Positions 26,875-34,609 of a DNA stretch of 64,000 bases are shown here, in pieces. A program made the translations under genes and the position numbers. Position 1 is the first letter of the stretch. Each line of letters begins with the position of its first letter. This stretch comes from JAHBTB01 sp964451255 (GTDB lineage Bacteria > Armatimonadota > Fimbriimonadia > Fimbriimonadales > Fimbriimonadaceae). The notes beneath the pieces were generated by a model, which was not told where the DNA came from, did no database searches, and saw nothing but the letters and a program-made list of their open reading frames with translations. The DNA lies in contig CAYVHL010000003.1 in NCBI GenBank assembly GCA_964451255.1, forward strand, positions 140,893 to 204,892, given 5' to 3'.

Positions 26875-27132
26875 TCAGGGGTTGACGTTCGGATCGTTCG
26901 GCGTGTCCGACTTGGACTCCGAGCCCGGGGCCTTGCCCGCGTTCTTGTAGTCTTCCTCGCGTTTTTTCGCCGCCGCCAACTCGTCGCCTTTACCCTGCCT
27001 CTTCATCTCCGCGTCGAACTTGGCCGGTGTCGATTCGGCCGCGATCGCTTTGGCCTGGTCGGCAGTGACTTCTGTCTGCGTGCAACCGGCCAAAGCTACC
27101 AGCCCGATGAGAGCGAGAAACCCGAACCTCAT
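26875..27132 (-). CDS. Small charged lipoprotein
   Basis: 85 aa from the ATG at 27132. The lipobox is LAGC (MRFGFLALIGLVALAGC), followed by a highly charged helical region and an Asp/Pro/Asn-rich tail. The start overlaps the pseudopilin stop as ATGA, so the two are coupled. A family of small lipoproteins paired with DUF1559 pseudopilins seems plausible but is not one I can name. Confidence 0.75.
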   Translation of the reverse strand: MRFGFLALIGLVALAGCTQTEVTADQAKAIAAESTPAKFDAEMKRQGKGDELAAAKKREEDYKNAGKAPGSESKSDTPNDPNVNP

Positions 27133-28115
27133 TGTCCGAGCGCCCACATGGGATAGGGGATGTCGATGTTCGGCGCCGTGATGCCGAAGTTGCCGGTGGT
27201 CGTCGTGCCTAGGGCGCACTCCGAGTTCGTCGGGTACGTCCAACCAGCGGTCGGGCTGCTAGCATCGACGCCCAGGTACTCCGACTTGCTGGGAGTCTTG
27301 CCCAAGAAGTCTCCGGCGGTCAGGAACTTGGCATGGCTGTCGGCGAATCCGACCGTGATGCCGCCGCTCGGAGCCTTGGCCGTGTCCACCTGGGTCCCGT
27401 TCGTCCGCGCGATGCAGTCGGCCAGGTTGCCCTTCATCAGACGCCACCGCCAGAACTCCTTGATCGCGATCGGATAGACCGTGACCGACGGGCCGACGCC
27501 CTCGCTATCGACAGACGCCCCCGCCAAGAAAGCGGTCGGTTCCAATGGAAGCTCGAGGACGAGCGCCGCGTCCGCGACGCTCGGCAGACCTGTGGAAGCG
27601 CCGCCCCGGAACGGGTTCCGGAACTGGCGCGGGAAGTTGGCCGCCCGATGATAGGTGTCGAGCGATCCGGTGACCGCGCCGTTCAAGACCCACCCGTAGG
27701 CAATCTGCCCGTTGTTGTTCCACTGGGCCGGATCTTTGGTGCGCATCGGGTTCTCGAAAATCTGGATGTTTTTGATGTAGGCGTAGACCCACTTCTGCCA
27801 GGAGAAGTGGTTCAGCCGGTAGTAGAACTTGCCGCTCGTGCATCCGACGCCGGTGCCGTTCGGCGGGAAGGGGTTGTTGTTCAGCGCCGGGTTCAGTGAG
27901 GACTGGTCCACACAGTCGTCGTTGCGTGGGAACACGTCGTCATAGTCGCCGAGATAAATCTGGATTCCCGTAGAGATCTGCTTGACATTGGAGAGGCCGG
28001 CCGTCTTCTTGGCCGCCACCTTCGCTTGGGCAAAGACGGGGAAGAGGATCGCGGCAAGGATTGCAATGATGGCGATGACCACCAGTAGTTCGATAAGGGT
28101 AAAGGCCTTTTTCAT
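27129..28115 (-). CDS. Pseudopilin with DUF1559-type body
   Basis: 328 aa. A class III prepilin leader MKKAFTLIELLVVIAIIAIL with the Glu at position 5 after the cleavage site, then SNVKQISTGIQIYLGDYDDVFP as in DUF1559/H-X9-DG proteins. The end has VGFADSHAKFLTAGD. This body is typical of large pseudopilin families in Planctomycetes and Armatimonadota. ATG at 28115 with GGAG upstream is preferred to TTG at 28130. Exported and assembled by a type II/IV pilus-like machine that is not encoded here. Confidence 0.85.
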   Translation of the reverse strand: MKKAFTLIELLVVIAIIAILAAILFPVFAQAKVAAKKTAGLSNVKQISTGIQIYLGDYDDVFPRNDDCVDQSSLNPALNNNPFPPNGTGVGCTSGKFYYRLNHFSWQKWVYAYIKNIQIFENPMRTKDPAQWNNNGQIAYGWVLNGAVTGSLDTYHRAANFPRQFRNPFRGGASTGLPSVADAALVLELPLEPTAFLAGASVDSEGVGPSVTVYPIAIKEFWRWRLMKGNLADCIARTNGTQVDTAKAPSGGITVGFADSHAKFLTAGDFLGKTPSKSEYLGVDASSPTAGWTYPTNSECALGTTTTGNFGITAPNIDIPYPMWALGQ

Positions 28116-28236
28116 GGATGACTCCGACAAATCGCCCGGCCTCCGTGCAGGACGACGTCAGCATAGTAGGATCACCAGTGTTATTGCAATGTTAAGGCCC
28201 GGGTGGACGGGTGCAGAGTCAGGCCTATTTCCCTAG

Positions 28237-29415
28237 CTAGGACAGGTATGACCCGGTCGCCGAGACCAGGTCCTGCGCCGAGTCGTCCATCCTTTGGAAG
28301 ATCGTCTGGAGCGGCTCGCCTGCGTCGACGCCCTCCCGGAGCCAACTGCCTCCCCACAGGATGTCGATCGGCAGCTTGTCTTTCTCATACTCGTAAGGAG
28401 GGTCGAGCCACCGGTAGTCGTCCCGCCACATTCGGGCGACGGTGTGGAGGATGCCCACGGTCGTCCTGACCGGACGGAACTCCCCTGCGTCCGTGACGTG
28501 GACAAAGCACCCCTGGCAGACCTCTCCCTTAAATTTCTGGAAGGTCGGTTGAAACTGTATCGGACGGAAACGGACGCCGGGTAGCCGGAGGCCCTCCAAC
28601 TCCGCCGCCAGACGCCAACCGTCGATGTAAGGCGCGCCGAACATTTCGAACGGCCTCGTCGTGCCGCGCCCCTCGCTGATGCGCGTCCCCTCCAGCAGGC
28701 ACTGGCCCGGATAGACGAGCGCGGTGTCCGGCGTGGGCATGTTCGGGCTCGGCAGGGCCCACGGCAGTCCGGTCGCCGACCAGCCGCCGCGCCTGTCCCA
28801 GCCTTCGGTCTCGACCACCTCGACCCGCGCCCCCGGAAAGTGGACCTCAGCCAAGTAGCGCCCGATCTCCCCGACCGTCATCCGGTGCCGTACGGGCAAA
28901 GGATACAGCCCCACGAAGCTGGCGAAGGACGGGTCGGCGCCCGGCCCTTCCGCCGTCACCCCGTCGATCGGGTTCGGCCTGTCCAGAACCACCACCGGTG
29001 TCCCGGCCTCCCGGCAGGCCTCCAGGCACAGCGCCAGGGTCCAGATGAACGTGTAGTAACGCGCCCCGACGTCCTGGACGTCGAAGACAAGCGCGTCGAC
29101 CCCCTCCAACATCTTGGGCGTCGGCTTCCGATGTTCGCCGTAGAGGGAATGGAACCGTAGCCCCGTGCGCGGGTCGATGTAGCCCTCCCACTCGACCATG
29201 TTGTCCTGGGTGTGGCCCCATATCCCGTGCTGTGGCCCGAAGACGGCTTGGACCTTGAGGATCCCCGCCCGGTGCAAAGGCAACAGGTGGTCGAGGACGT
29301 GGACGTGGTCGGAAGCGACGCTCGCCTGATGACAGACGAGGCCGATGGATTTCCCGCCCAAGCGAGAGAACCCGTCGGCCACGCAACGGTCGAGTCCGGT
29401 CAGCACACGGGGCAC
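28237..29415 (-). CDS. NamZ-like exo-beta-N-acetylmuramidase (DUF1343, GH171)
   Basis: 392 aa from the GTG at 29415. DUF1343 motifs: GLVCHQASV, FGPQHGIWG (about 58-66), YIDPRTGLRFHSLYGEHRKP, DALVFDVQDVGARYYTF (about 108-124), DRPNPIDG, and SPNMPTPDTALVYPGQCLLEGTRISEGRGTTRPFE. NamZ cleaves terminal MurNAc from peptidoglycan fragments during recycling. No signal peptide is visible from this start; it may be cytoplasmic. CACAAT lies 6 nt before the GTG. Confidence 0.88.
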   Translation of the reverse strand: MPRVLTGLDRCVADGFSRLGGKSIGLVCHQASVASDHVHVLDHLLPLHRAGILKVQAVFGPQHGIWGHTQDNMVEWEGYIDPRTGLRFHSLYGEHRKPTPKMLEGVDALVFDVQDVGARYYTFIWTLALCLEACREAGTPVVVLDRPNPIDGVTAEGPGADPSFASFVGLYPLPVRHRMTVGEIGRYLAEVHFPGARVEVVETEGWDRRGGWSATGLPWALPSPNMPTPDTALVYPGQCLLEGTRISEGRGTTRPFEMFGAPYIDGWRLAAELEGLRLPGVRFRPIQFQPTFQKFKGEVCQGCFVHVTDAGEFRPVRTTVGILHTVARMWRDDYRWLDPPYEYEKDKLPIDILWGGSWLREGVDAGEPLQTIFQRMDDSAQDLVSATGSYLS

Positions 29416-29421
29416 AGCCCC

Positions 29422-29427
29422 ATTGTG
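29422..29427 (-). promoter_or_regulatory. -10-like CACAAT upstream of NamZ gene
   Basis: CACAAT on the minus strand ends 6 nt before the GTG at 29415. The same hexamer and spacing occur at 9371-9376. Weak. Confidence 0.25.
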
Positions 29428-29458
29428 GCTCTGGCCGGACGAAGAATGGAGACCCGCC

Positions 29459-29686
29459 TCAGGCGGCCTTCTTGCCAGAGCCTGCGCCCACGGCAAGGGC
29501 GACGGTCTGCACGCCGATCTCTTGGAGTTCGGAAGCCTGCCCCGTTATCGTGCTCACAAAGCGGTAGGCCGCCGCCCAATAGCCGGTCGTGACCGTCACG
29601 TCCTGGCTCAGGACGCCGGAGGTGAACACCACCATCGCCTTGCTCCGGTATGCCCCTTTCTGCGGCGTGCGGTTCGCGCTCGCCAA
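29459..29686 (-). pseudogene. Short coding-like remnant or small hypothetical, unrecognised
   Basis: The frame gives 75 aa from TTG (RTPQKGAYRSKAMVVFTSGV ... GAGSGKKAA) and stays open upstream to a TAA near 29740, adding about 18 residues (PLGVKVELLLQRLASAN). It has GC-rich coding-like codons but no ATG or GTG start and no Shine-Dalgarno. It may be the 3' remainder of a longer gene cut off where the AT-rich RHS array begins at 29767. The rest of 29416-29766 shows nothing else. Confidence 0.3.
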
Positions 29687-29766
29687 ACGTTGCAGGAGCA
29701 GTTCGACCTTGACGCCCAGCGGGGTGGCCCGAGGACATTACTGAGACTCCTTGCGCGCACTATGTT

Positions 29767-30276
29767 TCAGCGGTACCTTTCTAAGTAGGACGCAACAAAA
29801 CCCTTTAGTCGCGACACTTCGACACCATCAATGCAGCTACTGACCTGATTCTCATCCTCCAGCCTGTACATAATGCCAAGCAGATCTTCTCTTGCGACAG
29901 ACATGTCTTGATGTTCCAGCCGATACGCTGAACTTACAAACTGAAATACCAAGTTGCCTGTATGTTTCCATTCGCTAAGATGACGTTCGAATGAATACAA
30001 CTTACACGAACATGATCTGTTAAATGCAGCAACGGTAGCGCGAGATGTTAGATGCCATGCCCTTGATGTCACCATTTTGTTATCAAATAGAGGAATCCAA
30101 GTCGGAAATATTGACGATATCAGTAGCACTTGGGTATCATCATCTGATTCCGTTGATAAACACTTGACAAGGGCTTTGCCAACACGACAGTCATACTGAT
30201 CTGCTAATTTCAATATTGCCCTACGTCTGCTCGCAACACTTCCGTCATCCAGGTGTTGAATCCATTGCTCAGTCAA
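29767..30276 (-). CDS. RHS-array partner gene C (immunity-like, unknown)
   Basis: 169 aa from TTG at 30276. That start overlaps the stop of RHS gene C as TTGA, mirroring the ATGA overlaps of the other two units; a longer in-frame start at 30306 exists. No signal peptide. It is predicted mostly helical (WIQHLDDGSVASRRRAILKLA, SYLERYR at the end) and could be HEAT-like. Codon use is AT-rich compared with flanking genes. No known family. By position it would be the cognate immunity or chaperone protein for tip C. Confidence 0.6.
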   Translation of the reverse strand: MTEQWIQHLDDGSVASRRRAILKLADQYDCRVGKALVKCLSTESDDDTQVLLISSIFPTWIPLFDNKMVTSRAWHLTSRATVAAFNRSCSCKLYSFERHLSEWKHTGNLVFQFVSSAYRLEHQDMSVAREDLLGIMYRLEDENQVSSCIDGVEVSRLKGFVASYLERYR

Positions 30277-31094
30277 CTTGCTTTTCCTCCAATGTCGCCA
30301 AGGCACGCGGAATCATAGAGGCTCCAACAGACCTCGCCTGCCCTCTTTTCTCTGACAAACTCCGAGCAGTAGTCAAGCAACTTGGAGCATCCACCTGAAC
30401 GAATCTTTCCACACAGACGGACACACAGCTTCTGGCACCACCTCACAAATGGCCCAGATGACGGACAGCCTTTCTGGCAGGCCGTATTACAGATGGCGTC
30501 TCCAGAATCCATCATGTGCCCAAATGGCCATTCTGTCACCCCAACAACAGTTGGGGGCACCCACTTTGGCACAGCAACCCCCTTATCGACAAGACAGTTG
30601 CAGTCGTAACCCCCTTTATAATTTTGGGCCGCTTTGCATCGGACGCATGCTAGCCTCGGACTATAGCCTAGTTTCTGCCATGAGTTGATACATTCCTGCA
30701 AGTCGCCTCCTCTTGACAGTCCCAAGTTGTCAACAAGAGAAACTGGCTGACCAGAGAGATATGCATACGACTGCTCCCCTGGCCACAACGGGTCAACAGT
30801 CATCCACCTGGACACGTCGGGCCGGTAGAACCGCGCCCGGACATACAGCCGCGTCGCCGCATCCTTGAAGTAACCCCAAGTCCCACAGAACCCCCAAGGA
30901 CTGGGGTTGGCTCCAGAACTCGTCCTCACTTCTCCGAACGGCCAATAGGTCGTCGAAGATGTCTGGTTTCCAGAAGCATCCCGAGTTTGGATGACGCTTC
31001 CGAGGGTGTCGGCGACATAGCGGGTGACGTTCCCGCCCCGGTTCTCTTGAACCAGACGACCGTTCACCGTCGCATAAACCACAGACATGGGCAT
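30273..31094 (-). CDS. Truncated RHS-core protein C with cysteine-rich tip
   Basis: 273 aa. It begins inside an RHS core: VYATVNGRLVQENRGG, TRYVADTLGSVIQTRDASG, WPFGEVRTSSG, WGFCGTWGYFKDAATRLYVRARFYRP, SRWMTVDPLWPGEQSYAYL. The tip begins after SLVDNLG at about residue 128 and holds about 18 Cys residues in pairs (CVRCKA, CNCLVD, CNTACQKGC, WCQKLCVRLC). The usual RHS beta-barrel and signal peptide are absent. ATG at 31094 shares its A with the TGA of partner B (TGATG), and AAGGGAG lies upstream. Cys richness suggests an oxidising, extracytoplasmic location. Confidence 0.72.
   Translation of the reverse strand: MPMSVVYATVNGRLVQENRGGNVTRYVADTLGSVIQTRDASGNQTSSTTYWPFGEVRTSSGANPSPWGFCGTWGYFKDAATRLYVRARFYRPDVSRWMTVDPLWPGEQSYAYLSGQPVSLVDNLGLSRGGDLQECINSWQKLGYSPRLACVRCKAAQNYKGGYDCNCLVDKGVAVPKWVPPTVVGVTEWPFGHMMDSGDAICNTACQKGCPSSGPFVRWCQKLCVRLCGKIRSGGCSKLLDYCSEFVREKRAGEVCWSLYDSACLGDIGGKAS
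30849..31094 (-). repeat. RHS leader repeat, copy C
   Basis: About 245 bp from the ATG encoding the shared RHS-core start. It is near-identical (roughly nine bases in ten by eye) to 32356-32601 and 33890-34135; many differences are at third positions. Confidence 0.85.
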
Positions 31095-31765
31095 CAGTGA
31101 CTGTTTCTCCCTTGACTTCTGAGTGGGATAAAGATTTGTGCGTTGCTGATCAATTCTCTTTCGCGTCCGTCAACATGTACGCGCAAAGGGCCAAAACGGG
31201 AGTTGTGCTCACCAATATAGATGTAGTGCTTCCGATCCTGCACATACACAGGGGTAACGTGGCCTTTAAAAGTAAGGATAATGGGAGAAACGCCTTTCTC
31301 GCTGCTAAGCTGACTTACAGTGGTTCGGTTTCGCTTCTCATCCCACGACGTGGTGAAAAAACGATGGGGGGAAGCCAACTTCCCGATTCCCTGATTGGAG
31401 AGATGTGAAAGGTCTTCCCGTCTGGCACCAGGGAATAGCTCCCCGTTGGCTTTATTGCTTTTCTCTAGTAAATCCGCTATGGCAACAACTGATGTGGATT
31501 TCGTCCATAAAGTGCCATCCACGCGAGGAATATTCCGAACGTCAATCGTTGAAGTTTGACCAAAAACATCTTTCACCACGTTGTGTGTTTTCGACCAGCC
31601 ATCAATAGAGTCGATGCCGTCAGAATCGATAGAGACAATCTGAGTTTCAAACACCAAAAGATTTTCGCGCGGCCAGAGACAAACGATGCCGACCAGTTCG
31701 GACGTGTCCTTGTATGTCGGAGTTTGATGGAATGCGACAAGGTACATCAACGCGCCTGCAATCAT
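31094..31765 (-). CDS. RHS-array partner gene B (immunity-like, unknown)
   Basis: 223 aa. The hydrophobic N terminus MIAGALMYLVAF could be a short membrane anchor or weak signal. The remainder is beta-rich and hydrophilic (VGIVCLWPRENLLVFETQIVS, HYIYIGEHNSRFGPLRVHVDG). No family is recognised. The start overlaps the RHS B stop as ATGA and the stop overlaps the RHS C start as TGATG. AT-rich relative to the RHS leaders. Position argues for a cognate partner of tip B. Confidence 0.6.
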   Translation of the reverse strand: MIAGALMYLVAFHQTPTYKDTSELVGIVCLWPRENLLVFETQIVSIDSDGIDSIDGWSKTHNVVKDVFGQTSTIDVRNIPRVDGTLWTKSTSVVAIADLLEKSNKANGELFPGARREDLSHLSNQGIGKLASPHRFFTTSWDEKRNRTTVSQLSSEKGVSPIILTFKGHVTPVYVQDRKHYIYIGEHNSRFGPLRVHVDGRERELISNAQIFIPLRSQGRNSH

Positions 31766-32601
31766 AGTGCCACCTGTCCCTTCTTAGGTTTCTTCTTTTT
31801 CTTATCTTTGCAATACTTGCCTCTATCACCATTCGCCGCGCAGTCAGAGTGCTCTTTGCAGGATCGTTTCACCTTTGTTGTGCCCGTTTTCCAACAAACC
31901 AGATCCACCAACCCTGGAGATTTCATGATCCCGTTGTTTGTTGCGGAACAACAGCCAATATCAATGATCCGTCCTGACCGACCTGACCCTGTATCAGTAA
32001 TTTCAAAATCCCAACACTTCTTGGAGTCCGATTTCAAGCAACATGTGATGAGGTCTCCACACTTGAAGCCCGAATCTGGCAAGGCGGCCACTCCGTTGCT
32101 GCACTCCTGCTTTTTTGTAAAGCACTTTCCGCAGGCTGTGCAGCAATTCTTAAAACCTTCATCAAAGCTATAACACGACCCTTTTCCTTCCTTCTTGTCG
32201 GGAGGTTCAAGGGAGCACGGGGCACATCCGGTAGGATCAAAGAAGCGAATAGGGTCGCCATAGGCATAGCCGTAGGCACTCTCTTCGGGCCAAAGCGAGT
32301 CCACACTCAGCCAGCGTGAGGCATGGGCAAGATAGATCCTCTCTAGAATATAAATCCTTTCCGGTGAGTCCGTGTAGTAGCCCCAGATACCACAGAACCC
32401 CCAAGGGCTGGGGTTGGTTCCTGAGCTGGTCCTCACCTCTCCGAACGGCCAATAGATCGTCGAAGATGTTTGATTGCCAGAAGCATCCCGAGTTTGGATG
32501 ACGCTCCCAAGGGTGTCGGCGACATAGCGTGTGATGTTCCCGCCCCGGTTCTCCTGAACCAGGCGACCATTCACCGTCGCATAAACAACCGACATCGCCA
32601 T
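31762..32601 (-). CDS. Truncated RHS-core protein B with cysteine-rich tip and Lys-rich tail
   Basis: 279 aa from ATG at 32601 (shared A with the TGA of partner A; AAGGAG upstream). RHS core as in units A and C (QENRGGNITRYVADTLGSV, WPFGEVRTSSG), then RWLSVDSLWPEE and YGDPIRFFDPTG, the best-preserved RHS cleavage-type motif of the three. The tip carries many Cys in pairs (CYSF, NCCTACGKC, ITCCLK, GCCSA) and ends KDKKKKKPKKGQVAL. No catalytic signature is recognised. The upstream frame to 32652 is excluded since it overlaps partner A. Confidence 0.72.
   Translation of the reverse strand: MAMSVVYATVNGRLVQENRGGNITRYVADTLGSVIQTRDASGNQTSSTIYWPFGEVRTSSGTNPSPWGFCGIWGYYTDSPERIYILERIYLAHASRWLSVDSLWPEESAYGYAYGDPIRFFDPTGCAPCSLEPPDKKEGKGSCYSFDEGFKNCCTACGKCFTKKQECSNGVAALPDSGFKCGDLITCCLKSDSKKCWDFEITDTGSGRSGRIIDIGCCSATNNGIMKSPGLVDLVCWKTGTTKVKRSCKEHSDCAANGDRGKYCKDKKKKKPKKGQVAL
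32356..32601 (-). repeat. RHS leader repeat, copy B
   Basis: About 245 bp, near-identical to the leaders at 30849-31094 and 33890-34135. The following tip is unrelated. Confidence 0.85.
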
Positions 32602-33284
32602 CAGTGCTTCTCCTTTTGAGCCTGTTGCTTTGGTTCGCCCCACCATGTCCATGCCGAGCCCAGCTCCCGCAATGGATCATCCTTTGAAGGGACGCTAGTC
32701 GGAGCCGTCAGACTGCTTTCCCATGTGAATAGATAGGATTTCCTGGTTTTCTCGGTGAGCAAAACCTTATGACCGGACGCGCTCTGAGAAACTCGGGTCA
32801 GTCCGTATCGGTGGGGCGCGTGGTGCGCCTCCGAATCATCCCAAATCGCATCCCAGTATTCGATGGTCTGTGGATCAACCCTCCTCCAAGAGCCAAAATC
32901 CGAAAACTCCACTGGCTTGCCAACAGGGTTAAGCAGCTTCTTGTCTCGCGGGGACACCTTGTAGGTCTGCACACGCCTATAGCCATACACCCCGCTTTCA
33001 ATAGAAAGGGTGATATCGAGGACGGCCTCTGTGGTCTTCGTGCCGGGGGTCAGCAACGCTGCGGGCCGCACTGGGGCATCCAGATCTGGCCAACTGTCCG
33101 AAGCCAAGGGCACTGCCTCTTTCCTGACATTTCTGTTGTCAGTTACGACGACTTCCATGGAGCCGTTGCCTCCTGGATATGAGCCGGGAACCCAGTTGGC
33201 TTCAACCACGATGCCAGAGGACAGCTTGATTTCTGAGTGGCCGACAGGGGGAGACAGCAGGATGGCAGTCAGCAGGGAAATCAT
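32601..33284 (-). CDS. RHS-array partner gene A, predicted secreted (immunity-like)
   Basis: 227 aa from ATG at 33284, which overlaps the RHS A stop as ATGA. A signal peptide is clear (MISLLTAILLSPPVGHS), so the product is extracytoplasmic. The mature protein is beta-rich with no recognised motif (IVVEANWVPGSYPGG, YKVSPRDKKLLNPVG, KVLLTEKTRKSYLFTW). A secreted partner fits a tip whose target would be outside the cytoplasm. No homologue is known to me. Confidence 0.65.
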   Translation of the reverse strand: MISLLTAILLSPPVGHSEIKLSSGIVVEANWVPGSYPGGNGSMEVVVTDNRNVRKEAVPLASDSWPDLDAPVRPAALLTPGTKTTEAVLDITLSIESGVYGYRRVQTYKVSPRDKKLLNPVGKPVEFSDFGSWRRVDPQTIEYWDAIWDDSEAHHAPHRYGLTRVSQSASGHKVLLTEKTRKSYLFTWESSLTAPTSVPSKDDPLRELGSAWTWWGEPKQQAQKEKH

Positions 33285-34135
33285 TTGTGCACCTTCGTGA
33301 CAAAGCAGTAGCCGCAAATCTCATTGAGCGGTGGAATCGGATCGCCGAAGTAGTGGCGGCACTGGTATGGCACGTCTCGGTCGATGCATTTTTCGCAGGC
33401 CCTGATCTTGTCCCCGGTCGGGCCTCTGTAGTCTCCCGGCCTGCCTTTGCCCGGGCCATATTTGTCGAGTCCGACAATTTGGATAAAGGCGTAACCGGCT
33501 TGAGCCTTCTCACAGTCGGTAGCGTTCTTCACAAAATCGTCATAGTCTTTGAACTTCTTGAAGCATCCTTTGCCATGCAGGGTTTTAAAGCAAGGCTCTG
33601 TGCACCGACCGATGCCACCAGGTGGTGTCTCGTGTCCAAAGCTGGTTTCCTGCCAAAAGACACATAGCATCATCGTGATGCTTACTGGCTTTGTACCACC
33701 ACATTTGGGCGTCTTCTTCAGACAGTCGGACATTCCAGAACAATCGGGCGTCGGGAACATTCCCGAAGCATCTGTGTATGAGATCGGGTTGCTGAAAGCA
33801 TACTGGTAGGGTGCGAGGGAAGGCCAGTAAGCGTCCACGGTCAGCCACCTGGCCAACTCCGTCCTCAGACTCCTCTCTCTGACATAGAGCCTTCCTGCGG
33901 CATCCGTGTAGTAACCGAGGGTTCCGCAGAACCCCCAAGGACTTGGGTTGGTGCCAGAGTGGGTTCTCACCTCTCCGAACGGCCAGAAGGTCATCGAAGA
34001 TGTTTGATTGCCAGAAGCATCCCGAGTTTGGATCACGCTTCCCAATGTGTCGGCGATATAGCGCGTGACCGTCCCGCCCCGGTTCTCTTGAACCAAGCGA
34101 CCGTTCACCGTCGCATAAACAACCGACATGGGCAT
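33281..34135 (-). CDS. Truncated RHS-core protein A with cysteine-rich, lysozyme-like tip
   Basis: 284 aa; first gene of the six-gene array, with GAGAGGAGT about 7 nt before the ATG. The core matches the other units (TVTRYIADTLGSVIQTRDASG, WPFGEVRTHSG, ARWLTVDAYWPS, FSNPISYTDASG). The tip (about residue 125 on) contains MLCVFWQETSFG, GIGRCTEPCFK and LDKYGPGKGRPGDYRGP, with spacing loosely like transglycosylase/lysozyme folds whose catalytic Glu lies in an ESxF stretch. That is weak. Many Cys residues suggest disulphides. No signal peptide and no RHS shell. Confidence 0.72.
   Translation of the reverse strand: MPMSVVYATVNGRLVQENRGGTVTRYIADTLGSVIQTRDASGNQTSSMTFWPFGEVRTHSGTNPSPWGFCGTLGYYTDAAGRLYVRERSLRTELARWLTVDAYWPSLAPYQYAFSNPISYTDASGMFPTPDCSGMSDCLKKTPKCGGTKPVSITMMLCVFWQETSFGHETPPGGIGRCTEPCFKTLHGKGCFKKFKDYDDFVKNATDCEKAQAGYAFIQIVGLDKYGPGKGRPGDYRGPTGDKIRACEKCIDRDVPYQCRHYFGDPIPPLNEICGYCFVTKVHK
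33890..34135 (-). repeat. RHS leader repeat, copy A
   Basis: About 245 bp, near-identical to 32356-32601 and 30849-31094; slightly the most diverged of the three (MTFWPFGEVRTHSG, TVTRYIADT). Confidence 0.85.
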
Positions 34136-34219
34136 TCGTTTAACTCCTCTCGATCCAAAGGATCAACTCCGAAAGTCTCCCTTTAGCACAATGGAGGAAT
34201 TGTACTACTTCATGGTGGA

Positions 34220-34330
34220 AATGTGGCACCTGGATAGACGGCCTGGTTGAGGAGGATCCGGCTGGCCCGGTCGAGGGCGTCGACGTCCGGCACCTCGAAG
34301 GGGATGGGTGACCGGAAGGGCCTTTCCCTT
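34220..34330 (-). pseudogene. Remnant of a DUF1854 3' end
   Basis: The minus-strand frame encodes PFEVPDVDALDRASRILLNQAV. This parallels the C terminus of the intact DUF1854 protein upstream (FEVPDVDALDPQSKRLLEAAV), and 32 bp (34269-34300) are identical to 34645-34676. No intact gene surrounds it; the preceding 270 bp do not code for the rest of DUF1854. The rest of 34331-34609 holds only the terminator described separately and GC-rich sequence without a supported gene. Confidence 0.6.
34269..34300. repeat. 32-bp direct repeat, copy 1
   Basis: Identical 32-bp sequence to 34645-34676, inside the DUF1854 coding end. Spacing 376 bp. Confidence 0.85.
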
Positions 34331-34551
34331 GGCGGCAGGGTGGCACTGGTGTAACCAGTGCGGGTATCAAGCAGCCGCGTTGCAAGCCATCCGATTCCGT
34401 CATCAAGCAGTCTGTGTGCGCGAAGCGGGAGTGGCGGCAGTCGTACGACGCGCCGGGGCGACGCGTACGAGTCAGGGTTTCTTGCTTCGACTTGGTCCGC
34501 CTGTCCCGGCGGAAGCACTTGTTCCGCCAGGGCCACCCATCACCCTCTGCA

Positions 34552-34582
34552 TAAAAACGATCCCCGCCTAGTCATGAGCGGG
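34552..34582 (-). terminator. Terminator-like hairpin after DUF1854 gene
   Basis: On the minus strand CCCGC and GCGGG (34563-34567 and 34578-34582) flank a 10-nt loop, followed by GATCGTTTTTAT. The short stem makes this moderate. Confidence 0.5.
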
Positions 34583-34609
34583 CCGTGGCCCCCGCACCCC
34601 ACGACCCGG

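Noticed and set aside
32601..32652. Longer RHS B start at 32652
   Set aside because: The extra residues lie within partner A; the ATG at 32601 has AAGGAG and matches the other leaders exactly.
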